The notes under the pieces are model-generated. The model saw nothing but the letters and a program-made list of their open reading frames with translations, made no database searches and was not told where the DNA came from. From Solirubrobacterales bacterium (GTDB taxonomy: Bacteria; Actinomycetota; Thermoleophilia; Solirubrobacterales; Solirubrobacteraceae): 6,805 nt of DNA. Both the position numbers and the translations under genes were made by a program. The stretch is taken from the NCBI GenBank assembly GCA_003157595.1, contig PMKB01000289.1, positions 1-6,805 on the forward strand, in the 5' to 3' direction. Numbering within the stretch: the stretch's first letter is position 1; each line of letters starts with the position of its first letter. Shown here one piece after another: positions 1 through 5,295 of the stretch.

Positions 1-336
1 GCGCTCGGTGAAGTTGAGTCCGTTTCGCACAGTGCGGCCGATGCCGTCATCGGGGACCCAGCGCACGAGCGAGGTGTCGACGCCTCCCTGGAGCATCAGG
101 TCTTCGAGCAGGCGGCCGATGTCGTTGTCCGCAAACGCCGTCACGATCGCGGTGCGCAGCCCGAAGCACCGTCGCAGACCGCGCGCGACGTTGTACTCGC
201 CGCCGCCCTCCCAGACGCGGAACTCGCGGGCCGTGCGCACGCGCCCCTCGCCGGGGTCCAGGCGCAGCATGACCTCGCCGAGCGCGACGAGGTCGTAGCG
301 ACAGTCGCCGGCGGCGCGGATCGCGAGCGCGCTCAC
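1..336 (-). CDS. kdgK: PfkB-family sugar kinase, probably 2-keto-3-deoxygluconate kinase (N-terminal part, runs off left edge)
   Basis: This is the N-terminal 112 residues of a ribokinase/PfkB-family carbohydrate kinase; the rest lies beyond base 1. The start is a GTG at 334-336 whose GTGA overlaps the TGA of the aldolase gene upstream, a classic coupled arrangement. Visible family features are the opening strand ending LGEVMLRLDPG (residues 19-29), the Gly-rich substrate-binding motif EGGGEYNVARGL (43-54), the following strand TAIVTAFADNDIGR (62-75), and a substrate-lid region with GVDTS and GIGRTVRNGLNFTER (85-112). The ATP-binding GAGD motif and catalytic Asp would lie in the missing C-terminal half. 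The family phosphorylates sugars or sugar acids with ATP. KDG kinase is inferred from the translationally coupled KDPG aldolase, whose substrate would be the kinase product. Another sugar-acid kinase specificity is possible. Confidence 0.85.
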   Translation of the reverse strand, partial: MSALAIRAAGDCRYDLVALGEVMLRLDPGEGRVRTAREFRVWEGGGEYNVARGLRRCFGLRTAIVTAFADNDIGRLLEDLMLQGGVDTSLVRWVPDDGIGRTVRNGLNFTER

Positions 337-974
337 GCGTGCGCCTCCGCGACGATCGCAACGGCCTGCGCGGCGAGCTTCGACACGGCCGCGAAGTCGC
401 CGTCTCGAACGAGCGTCGGAGCGACCATCCAGCTGCCGCCTACGGCGGCGACCGACGGCAGCGTCAGATAGTCGGCGGCGTTGGCGGCGCTCACGCCGCC
501 GGTCGGGATGAAGCGAACCTCCGGGAAGGGCGCGTGCAACGCCCTCACCATTGCCGGCCCGCCGCTGGCCTGCGCGGGAAAGAACTTCAGCAGCGAGATT
601 CCGCGGTCGAGCGCCGCGATCACCTCCGTCGCAGTGCAAACGCCCGGAATCACCGGCATGCCGAGCTCGCGACAGCGCCCGACCACACGCGAGCTGAACC
701 CAGGCATCACGACGAAGCGCGCGCCGGCATTGCGCGCGAGATCAACCTGCTCCGGGCGCACCACCGTGCCCGCTCCGACAAGCAGGTCTCGATCCAGAGC
801 AAGCCGGCGGAGAGCCTCGACAGCCGCGGCGCTGCGAAACGTCACCTCGGCGACGGGCAGGCCACCTGCCTTGAGAGCGTCGCCGAGCGGACGCATGAGG
901 TCGAGGTCGTCGGCCACGACCACGGGAACAACGCCGCTCGCGCAGAGGAGCTCGAGGACGTCATCGTCACTCAA
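333..974 (-). CDS. eda: KDPG/KHG aldolase (2-keto-3-deoxy-6-phosphogluconate aldolase)
   Basis: This class I aldolase cleaves 2-keto-3-deoxy-6-phosphogluconate to pyruvate and glyceraldehyde-3-phosphate in the cytoplasm. From the start chosen here the protein is 213 residues, the length I recall for E. coli Eda. Visible family residues are Glu43 and Arg47 in AEVTFRS, Thr70 in GAGTVVRPEQ, Pro91 in MPGFSS, the Schiff-base Lys130 in LLKFFPA, the phosphate-binding stretch FIPTGGV (155-161), and GGSWM near the C-terminus. The frame is open up to an ATG at 1014-1016, but that start would bury about 14 extra residues in the C-terminus of the SDR remnant. TTG at 972-974 overlaps the SDR stop as TTGA, mirroring the GTGA junction with the kinase downstream, so I prefer it. 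GTG at 984-986 is the other alternative. The gene looks intact although the SDR gene to which it was coupled is broken. Confidence 0.93.
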   Translation of the reverse strand: MSDDDVLELLCASGVVPVVVADDLDLMRPLGDALKAGGLPVAEVTFRSAAAVEALRRLALDRDLLVGAGTVVRPEQVDLARNAGARFVVMPGFSSRVVGRCRELGMPVIPGVCTATEVIAALDRGISLLKFFPAQASGGPAMVRALHAPFPEVRFIPTGGVSAANAADYLTLPSVAAVGGSWMVAPTLVRDGDFAAVSKLAAQAVAIVAEAHA

Positions 975-1214
975 CGCGCAAGCCACCCGCCATCCACGGC
1001 GATGATCGTCGCACATACATAGCCGGACGCCTGGGACGCGAGAAATACGGTCGCGCCGGCGAGATCGGCGGTGACGCCCGACCGTACGGCGAAAATCCGT
1101 TCAGGGATCGCACGGCTGCGATCGGCCTACCGCGTCCTCGGCGAGGTTGCGTGTGAGCTCCTCGACCGCGGATCGCTCGGCGAAGTCGACCTGGAAGCCG
1201 GTGAAACGGCGGCC
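971..1214 (-). pseudogene. Short-chain dehydrogenase/reductase (SDR) remnant, internally deleted and frameshifted
   Basis: Two pieces of one SDR are visible in two frames. The C-terminal piece (about 1111 to 971) reads PERIFAVRSGVTADLAGAT and then VFLASQASGYVCATIIAVDGG, ending WLAR at a TGA at 971-973. This is the standard SDR C-terminus (DLAGxxxFLAS...Y.xGxxxxVDGGW). The upstream piece (1214 to 1122) reads GRRFTGFQVDF then AERSAVEELTRNLAEDAVG in another frame, the segment that normally follows the Rossmann dinucleotide-binding turn; it hits a TGA at 1101-1103. The part that should lie between them, including the NNAG motif and the catalytic Ser and YxxxK, is missing, as is the N-terminal GxxxGxG. 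The gene was probably a sugar or aldonate dehydrogenase (KduD or gluconate-dehydrogenase type) feeding the KDG pathway. Substrate is inference from context only. Confidence 0.75.
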
Positions 1215-1222
1215 TGCCGCTC

Positions 1223-1369
1223 CGTATCGAAGATCCGCATGCCGACGTCCCAGGCCGCTGCCAGCGCCCCAGCGGCCAGCTGCGTATCGGTCGCCGCGTA
1301 GTGGCCCGCGATTGACGTGCAGCCGGGGGTCATGCGGCTGCCCTCGAGGTGGGTGTCAGCCGGTGGCAT
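1223..1369 (-). pseudogene. Aldo/keto reductase N-terminal remnant, fused to the SDR remnant
   Basis: Reading leftwards from an ATG at 1369, about 49 codons match the N-terminal pattern of aldo/keto reductases: a stretch ending TPGCTSIAGHYAATDTQ, then the helix LAAGALAAAWDVGMRIFDT. This corresponds to the family's LGLGCxxIGGLY...AAxxAAWDAGIRYFDT, the first TIM-barrel strands and the start of the catalytic Asp motif (FDTAxxYG). Immediately after FDT (near 1222) homology stops and the SDR remnant begins in another frame, so the catalytic Tyr, Lys and His and some 270 residues are absent. Substitutions at usually conserved places (LGLG to MTPG, GGLY to AGHY) fit decay. The ancestral enzyme was probably an L-fucose or D-arabinose dehydrogenase-like AKR; that specificity is inference. 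Confidence 0.6.
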
Positions 1370-1644
1370 CCGATCGATCGAGGCCCTGCCGTCAGTCACG
1401 TCGCGGGCGCCATCGTCGCGTAACGGTTGGGCGCAGCCGGGTCACCGGGCGGTTTGTACCACACGCCGCCGCGAGGATCCCGCGCCCAATCAGGAGAAGG
1501 CCGCTTGGTCGCGCCGGCGACTTCCTGGCCGGCGCCGAAGCAGGGCAAGGCGCCTCGCGTCGCGTCGTCATCTGCCTGAGCCCGACAGCGGCCTCCTCCG
1601 GGAACCGAAGGCCGCGCGGCCGAATCTCTGATGCCGTGCCGAAG
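1370..1644. other. Gene-free stretch between the decayed operon and the methyltransferase
   Basis: About 275 bases in which I recognise no protein, RNA gene or mobile element on either strand. Several frames are open by virtue of high GC, but their translations are Arg/Pro/Ala-rich without family motifs. A 12-bp palindrome of G and C lies at 1610-1621. The stretch should contain the original promoter for the minus-strand sugar-acid operon, but I cannot point to it. Given the decay next door, some of it may be unrecognisable remnant of the same operon. Confidence 0.5.
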
Positions 1645-1650
1645 TAGTCT
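1645..1650 (+). promoter_or_regulatory. Candidate -10 box TAGTCT for the methyltransferase gene
   Basis: TAGTCT fits the actinobacterial TAnnnT -10 pattern and ends 9 bases before the ATG at 1660, so transcription would begin at or very near the start codon. No convincing -35 is visible. An AGGGG at 1651-1655 could also serve as a ribosome binding site, so both readings remain open. Confidence 0.35.
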
Positions 1651-1659
1651 AGGGGCCTC

Positions 1660-2676
1660 ATGGCATCTGGAAAGACGTTGCACGAAGGGCCGCCAGTTCC
1701 GCCTGATCTGCTCATGGCACGCGTCACGGGCGACACCGACTTCGCGCGGTTTCATCAGGGTGGCCGTGACGCGGTGCGCGCGCTCGAGCGGACGCTTGCC
1801 GTTGTGGGGCGTTCAATCGAGTCGTTTGACTCGATCCTCGACTTCGGCTGCGGATGCGGCCGGATGCAGCTGTGGCTCGAGGCGGTCGGCGCGCGGGGCG
1901 GGCTTCATGCGACCGATGTCGATGCCGACGCCATCGCCTGGGCGGCCGAGCACATTCCCTACTGCCGCTTTTCGGTCAATGGCGCCGACCCACCGCTGCC
2001 ATATCCGGACGGCGCGTTCGACTTGATCTTCAACCAGAGCGTCTTCACGCACCTGGATGAGCGCCGCCAAGACGCGTGGCTCACCGAGCTTCAGCGCGTG
2101 TCCCGCCCCGGCGGCCTGCTGGTGCTCAGCGTGCACGGCGAATGGGCGCTCGGTGACCGCTGGTCAGAGGCACACGTCCGGCTCGAAGACAGCGGGCACC
2201 TCTTCCTTCCCGACATGCGACCGGCACCCGAGCTCGGTCATCCGCCTTGGTACGCGGCCACCTACCACGCGCCGTGGTATGTCTTTGAGCATTGGGCGCG
2301 TTGGTTCGCGATCCGCGCATACGTGCCGAAGGCGGTGGATGCTTTCCAGGATCACGTCCTGCTCCAGCACACCTCCGAGGAGCAGCGGCCGCGACCACTG
2401 GCTGCCCGGCCGCCGCGAGCCCCGCGCCCGGTCGCCGAGAGCGCCCCAGCCGTCGTCGAGCAGATCGTCCGCAGCGCGCACGCGCAGATCGGCCGAGGAC
2501 CGTCGCGGTTCGGTCCGCTCGCGACCGCGCTGCGCGGCGCGGTGTTGCGGCTCATGCGCCCGTACACCGTGCACCAGGCGACCGCCGATGTCGCGCTCGC
2601 GAGGTCAGTCGATGAGCTCGCGCGAGCCACCGAGGCACAGGCGCGGCGGCTCGACGCGCTTGAGCGCCAGGATTGA
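1660..2676 (+). CDS. Class I SAM-dependent methyltransferase with C-terminal coiled-coil tail
   Basis: A 338-residue methyltransferase. SAM-binding motif I is ILDFGCGCGRM (59-69), the acidic residue binding the ribose is in HATDVDADAI (83-92), motif IV is FDLIFNQSVFTHLDE (120-134), and SRPGGLLVLSVHGE (148-161) is the usual post-motif. The catalytic core appears to close at YVPKAVDAFQDHVLLQH (221-237). The remaining hundred residues are an Arg/Pro-rich linker (about 241-262) followed by a helix-prone segment holding LRLMRPYTVHQ (296-306) and a heptad-like end VDELARATEAQARRLDALER (317-336), likely a coiled coil. The ATG at 1660 is preceded by AGGGG. The acceptor substrate cannot be read from the sequence. 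Such methyltransferases often modify surface sugars or secreted metabolites, but no glycosyltransferase is nearby. The RTX-like gene follows after 41 bases and is probably co-transcribed. Confidence 0.9.
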   Translation: MASGKTLHEGPPVPPDLLMARVTGDTDFARFHQGGRDAVRALERTLAVVGRSIESFDSILDFGCGCGRMQLWLEAVGARGGLHATDVDADAIAWAAEHIPYCRFSVNGADPPLPYPDGAFDLIFNQSVFTHLDERRQDAWLTELQRVSRPGGLLVLSVHGEWALGDRWSEAHVRLEDSGHLFLPDMRPAPELGHPPWYAATYHAPWYVFEHWARWFAIRAYVPKAVDAFQDHVLLQHTSEEQRPRPLAARPPRAPRPVAESAPAVVEQIVRSAHAQIGRGPSRFGPLATALRGAVLRLMRPYTVHQATADVALARSVDELARATEAQARRLDALERQD

Positions 2677-2704
2677 GGGTGCTCGGGCGTCCCACGCTCG
2701 GTCT

Positions 2705-2709
2705 GAGGG
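2705..2709 (+). promoter_or_regulatory. Ribosome binding site GAGGG for the RTX-like gene
   Basis: GAGGG ends 8 bases before the ATG at 2718. It is the clearest Shine-Dalgarno site in the window and decides the start against the upstream TTG (2673) and GTG (2679), which have none. It fits an internal operon gene that needs its own ribosome entry. Confidence 0.55.
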
Positions 2710-2717
2710 CCGCTGGC

Positions 2718-3284
2718 ATGTTGCCCGCCGGCGAACGGCGCACCAACCGCGACGGACGCCTGCAAACCCGGCGCGTCGGATGGCCGCGAAGCGATCGCCG
2801 GCGGCGGCGAGGGGTGGTCGCGTCGGCGATCTCACTCGCGGTCGTCGCGTGCGCGGCGGAGGTCGCGGCCGCCACCGGGAACTTAAGCCACAAGGGCTGG
2901 CCGCACACCAGGCACACCTTCATCGCGGGTAACAGCGGCGGCGTCCTGCGCGGCACCGGCGGCAACGACCTGTTGCTCGGCGGCCCGGGATCAGACACGA
3001 TCCATGGCGGCGCCGGCAACGACGTGATCTGGGGGGACCAACAGCCAGTTCCAGATAACCCCGCCACCCAGCGCGACGTGCTCTACGGCGGCCCGGGTAA
3101 GGACTGGATCTATACAAGCCACGGATACAACATCGTCCACGGCGGCTCGGGCAACGATCACGTCTTCGGCTACTTCGGCTATGGCAAGATCAACTGCGGC
3201 GCCGGCCACGACGTTGTCGTGCTCTCGGACCTCTCGGCGTACAAAACGGTCAACTGCGAGGTCGTCCGCAGGGGCCTACCGTGA
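2718..3284 (+). CDS. Secreted RTX-like calcium-binding repeat protein
   Basis: A 188-residue exported protein. An Arg-rich N-region (RRRRRG, 28-32) precedes a hydrophobic segment VVASAISLAVVACAAEVAAA (33-52), read as a Sec signal peptide; VVAC also resembles a lipobox, so a lipoprotein is possible. The mature part carries RTX-type nonapeptides GGxGxDxhx: GTGGNDLLL, GGPGSDTIH and GGAGNDVIW in tandem (79-105), then GGPGKDWIY (124-132), GGSGNDHVF (142-150) and CGAGHDVVV (160-168). In known RTX proteins these bind Ca2+ and form a parallel beta roll. Cys160 and Cys180 could form a disulphide. There is no catalytic domain, and the N-terminal signal argues against type I secretion. I chose the ATG at 2718 because GAGGG (2705-2709) sits 8 bases upstream. 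The frame is open to a TTG at 2673 overlapping the methyltransferase stop, with GTG at 2679 as another option. Confidence 0.82.
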   Translation: MLPAGERRTNRDGRLQTRRVGWPRSDRRRRRGVVASAISLAVVACAAEVAAATGNLSHKGWPHTRHTFIAGNSGGVLRGTGGNDLLLGGPGSDTIHGGAGNDVIWGDQQPVPDNPATQRDVLYGGPGKDWIYTSHGYNIVHGGSGNDHVFGYFGYGKINCGAGHDVVVLSDLSAYKTVNCEVVRRGLP

Positions 3285-3365
3285 GCTTGGCACACGCTGC
3301 GCAGGGGCGTACCGCGAGCGTGGACACGCTGCGCAAGCGCCTCTAGCGTGACGTGGCACACGCCG
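3267..3365. repeat. Three-copy imperfect tandem repeat of about 33 bp at the RTX gene 3' end, possible terminator region
   Basis: Three head-to-tail copies run 3267-3299 (33 bp), 3300-3331 (32 bp) and 3332-3365 (34 bp, most diverged). Each starts CGCA and ends CACGCTG or CACGCCG. Copy 1 contains the last RTX codons and the TGA; copy 2 has CGA where copy 1 has the TGA, and is one base shorter. Copies 2 and 3 contain self-complementary arms (AGCGTG/CACGCT at 3316-3329; GCGTG/CACGC in copy 3). The repeat lies between two convergent genes, so a bidirectional terminator role is plausible. No T-tract is present. Confidence 0.65.
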
Positions 3366-3419
3366 GCTGCACGCTCGCGCTCTGCACCTGGGCACAACGC
3401 GCCGCAACGGGCTGCCGGC

Positions 3420-3905
3420 TCAGGCGGCCGGGATTGGGCCGTTCAGCGGAAGCGTCATGAAGGTGCTGTTCGGACTGGAAAGGTAGTCGCCGAACGGTTC
3501 GCACAGACCGAACCCTGCGCCCGCGTACAGCGATCGCGCCGGCGCGAACGCCGGCTGGGAACCTGTCTCGAGGCTGACGCGGCGAAAGCCGTGGTCGCGG
3601 GCGACGGCGAGGAGATGGTCGACCATCCCGCGGCCGATCCCGCGTCCGCGCGCCGCCTCGGCGGTGTGCATCGACTTCAGCTCCACATGGCTGTCGTCCA
3701 GCCGCTTCAGCGCCGCGACCGCCAGCAGCTCGCCGTCGCGGCGGAAGCTGAAGAACGTGACAGCAGGATCGAGCAGGCCTTCCAACTCGAGCGCATGGAC
3801 CTCCTCGGGCAGGCTGTTTGACCTCGCAAACGCGAGGTGCGTGGCGAGCAGCCGGCGAACATCGTCGGCGCGCGGATCGTCGATCGAGATCTCGCCCGCT
3901 GGCAC
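3420..3905 (-). CDS. GNAT-family N-acetyltransferase, YsnE-like
   Basis: A 161-residue GCN5-related acetyltransferase that would transfer an acetyl group from acetyl-CoA to an amine. The acetyl-CoA pyrophosphate-binding motif is ARGRGIGRGMVDHLL (85-99). The pattern matches the YsnE subfamily of Bacillus as I remember it: IDDPR at the N-terminus, PEEVHALELEGLLDPAVTFFS (33-53), VELKSMHT (74-81), SLETGSQPAFAPARSLYAGAGF (111-132) and PFGDYLSSPNSTFMT (137-151). Length is full for the family. The start is GTG at 3903-3905 with no Shine-Dalgarno, but with TATCTT 6 bases upstream. It is convergent with the RTX-like gene and divergent from the VOC gene. YsnE has been linked to indole-acetate metabolism in Bacillus; the substrate here is unknown. 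Confidence 0.9.
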   Translation of the reverse strand: MPAGEISIDDPRADDVRRLLATHLAFARSNSLPEEVHALELEGLLDPAVTFFSFRRDGELLAVAALKRLDDSHVELKSMHTAEAARGRGIGRGMVDHLLAVARDHGFRRVSLETGSQPAFAPARSLYAGAGFGLCEPFGDYLSSPNSTFMTLPLNGPIPAA

Positions 3906-3911
3906 AGCGGA

Positions 3912-3917
3912 AAGATA
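3912..3917 (-). promoter_or_regulatory. Candidate -10 box TATCTT for the acetyltransferase gene
   Basis: On the minus strand TATCTT ends 6 bases before the GTG start at 3905, leaving essentially no leader and no room for a ribosome binding site. It fits TAnnnT. I see no -35. Confidence 0.35.
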
Positions 3918-3986
3918 GCTTCAGCGTGGACCGCCGTCCCGACGCAGGCGGCGCGCGGGCGCGCGCCGGCCGGAGCCGGTTGCGCC

Positions 3987-3992
3987 TAAGCT
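3987..3992 (+). promoter_or_regulatory. Candidate -10 box TAAGCT for the VOC gene
   Basis: TAAGCT ends 10 bases before the TTG start at 4003, so the transcript would start within a few bases of the start codon. The identical hexamer precedes the PLP-enzyme gene. No -35 and no Shine-Dalgarno are visible. Confidence 0.35.
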
Positions 3993-4002
3993 CCGCACCA
4001 GC

Positions 4003-4440
4003 TTGAAGCCCAACCGCTCGATCCCGCAGGCCACTGTGATTCCCGTCCTGATCTATCCGGACCTGCGTGCCGCGGTCGCCTGGCTGAGCGCGGCGTTCGG
4101 CTTCGTCGAGCGGGTGAGGATCGGCGAGGACCATCGGTCGCAACTGCGCTTCGGCGATGGCGCCGTCATCGTCGGCGACGTGCGCGCAGATCGACGGCCG
4201 CCGCGACCGGGCGAGGTCACCCACTCGGTGATGGTGCGGGTGGACGACGCCGACGCCCACTGTGAGCGTGCGAAGGCTCACGGTGCGCGGATCGTCGATC
4301 CGCTCCGAGACTTCGAGTACGGCGAACGCCAGTACACGGCCGAGGACCCGGCCGGACACCAGTGGACGTTCTCGCAGACGCTCGAAGACGTGGCTCCCGA
4401 GTCCTGGGGCGGTATCTCCGTCTCCGTGGGGCAGGACTGA
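4003..4440 (+). CDS. VOC-superfamily (glyoxalase/bleomycin-resistance-like) protein
   Basis: A 145-residue vicinal-oxygen-chelate fold protein of the PhnB-like type. The two beta-alpha-beta-beta-beta modules are visible: the first from TVIPVLIYPDLRAAVAWLSA through AFGF (11-34) to GDGAVIVGD (51-59), the second from THSVMVRVDDADAHCERAKA (73-92) through GARIVDP to YTAEDPAGHQWTFSQ (111-125). The end, DVAPESWGG (129-137), also fits the subfamily. Members include metal-dependent lyases and dioxygenases, antibiotic-binding proteins and many of unknown role, and nothing here settles which. The TTG start at 4003 gives KPNRSIP before the first strand, which I regard as part of the native N-terminus; the alternative GTG at 4036 would cut into the first strand region. 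It is divergent from the GNAT gene over 97 bases. Confidence 0.88.
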   Translation: MKPNRSIPQATVIPVLIYPDLRAAVAWLSAAFGFVERVRIGEDHRSQLRFGDGAVIVGDVRADRRPPRPGEVTHSVMVRVDDADAHCERAKAHGARIVDPLRDFEYGERQYTAEDPAGHQWTFSQTLEDVAPESWGGISVSVGQD

Positions 4441-4457
4441 AGCGCCCGCCGAGCGCT
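4441..4457 (+). terminator. Weak hairpin just after the VOC stop codon
   Basis: AGCGC and GCGCT form a 5-bp stem around a 7-base loop directly after the TGA. There is no T-tract and the stem is short, so this is only a candidate for pausing or termination before the PASTA-like gene 72 bases downstream. Confidence 0.2.
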
Positions 4458-4512
4458 GCAATCACGCTCGTGGCCGCAGCTTCGCGCTCCGGCGATCTGC
4501 CACGATGGCCGG

Positions 4513-5223
4513 GTGAGCGACCGCTGGGACCGGCGCCTGGGTCGCGGCCGCAGAGCGTTGGCGGCCGTGGCGGCCGTCGGTGCGCTCGGGCTCATCCTCG
4601 CCGCCGCGGCAGGCAACGCCGCGCAGCCGCGTGAGGCCGCGCCGCAGGCGCTTCAACGGGCTGGCGATGGCTGCCGGCCCCCTCGGCTGAAGGGCCTCAC
4701 GCTGGCAAGAGCGCGGGCGCTCGCCGCGCTCGCCGGCTGCCGCCTGGCGGTGGTGAACGGACAGGTTCGCGCCGATGAGCCGGCGCAGCTTGTTGCACGC
4801 CAGGCCCATCGAAGCGGCCGCCACGGGCGTTTGATCAGGGTGTGGCTGGTGCCGCTGTGTGCTCAGGCGGGCGCCCCCGGACCGCCGGCCGGCGAGCCGA
4901 TAGTGACCACCGGGCCGACCGAGCTGATCAGCGGTCTATACATCGCCGGCGGGCCGCTTTTGCTTTTGCCGACCTGCCGGCCCGGCGTCTCCTCGGCCGG
5001 GACGATCACGATCGTCGCCCCGGCCACCGGCGCGATTGTCGCCAGCGCGACCGTGGCCACCGGCCAGCTCGCGACCTTCCCGCTGGCGCCCGGCACCTAC
5101 TCGATCGAGGCAACGTTCGCTGACGCAAGCATCGACGGCCTGGCGGACCACAGCATCCCTCAGAGCGTGACGGTCCCGGCCGGCAAGACCGTGCGCCAGG
5201 ACACCGTCGTCAGCGTCCCCTGA
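4513..5223 (+). CDS. Secreted PASTA-like domain protein with C-terminal beta-sandwich-like region
   Basis: A 236-residue exported protein. Arginines (RRLGRGRR, 7-14) precede a hydrophobic stretch ALAAVAAVGALGLILAAAAG (15-34), a signal peptide or membrane anchor. Residues 54-116 resemble one PASTA domain: PRLKGLTLARARALAALAGCRLA matches VPxVxGxxLxxArxxLxxAGxxxg, followed by QLVARQAHRSG and IRVWLVPL. Cys54, Cys76 and Cys116 lie in or at the edges of it. The C-terminal part (about 162-236) looks like a prealbumin or Ig-like sandwich: TITIVAPATGAIVASATVA, FPLAPGTYSIEATF and VTVPAGKTVRQDTVVSVP, the PxGxYxxxA...VTVxAGxT style of carboxypeptidase-regulatory-like domains. There is no kinase domain or catalytic motif. 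A role in binding cell wall or other surface material is plausible but unproven. The start is GTG at 4513, which overlaps the stop of a three-codon ATG frame at 4505-4516 as GTGA. Confidence 0.75.
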   Translation: MSDRWDRRLGRGRRALAAVAAVGALGLILAAAAGNAAQPREAAPQALQRAGDGCRPPRLKGLTLARARALAALAGCRLAVVNGQVRADEPAQLVARQAHRSGRHGRLIRVWLVPLCAQAGAPGPPAGEPIVTTGPTELISGLYIAGGPLLLLPTCRPGVSSAGTITIVAPATGAIVASATVATGQLATFPLAPGTYSIEATFADASIDGLADHSIPQSVTVPAGKTVRQDTVVSVP

Positions 5224-5228
5224 CAGTC

Positions 5229-5263
5229 CGGCTGCGGGGTGCAGCCGAGCGGTGCCGCAGCCG
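5229..5263. terminator. Inverted repeats between convergent genes, probable bidirectional terminator
   Basis: CGGCTGCGG (5229-5237) is perfectly complementary to CCGCAGCCG (5255-5263) across a 17-base loop. Its first seven bases can instead pair with GCAGCCG at 5241-5247 across a 5-base loop. The site starts 5 bases after the PASTA-like gene stop, in a 72-bp gap in which that gene and the PLP-enzyme gene converge. No T-tract, as often in GC-rich actinobacteria. Confidence 0.45.
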
Positions 5264-5295
5264 CCGGCAGTCCCCCCGCGCGCAGGGCTTCCGCA

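Noticed and set aside
339..1022. Long open frame on the plus strand opposite the aldolase gene
   Set aside because: It is exactly antisense to a well-conserved KDPG aldolase, has a low-complexity Arg/Ala/His-rich translation, and owes its length to high GC.
1396..1520. Minus-strand peptide ending GGVWYKPPGDPAAPNRYATM as a possible further operon remnant
   Set aside because: It reads less like random GC-rich translation than its surroundings, but I could not match it to any family, so it is not annotated.
2057..2932. 291-codon plus-strand frame across the methyltransferase and RTX genes
   Set aside because: Out-of-frame shadow of the methyltransferase, dominated by Arg, Ser and Pro.
3267..3365. 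The three repeats as a CRISPR array
   Set aside because: The units are directly adjacent and diverged, without spacers of unique sequence, and no cas genes are present.
3343..4461. 372-codon open frame on the minus strand across the GNAT and VOC genes
   Set aside because: It overlaps two recognisable genes in other frames and the translation is Arg/Ala-rich with no family motif.
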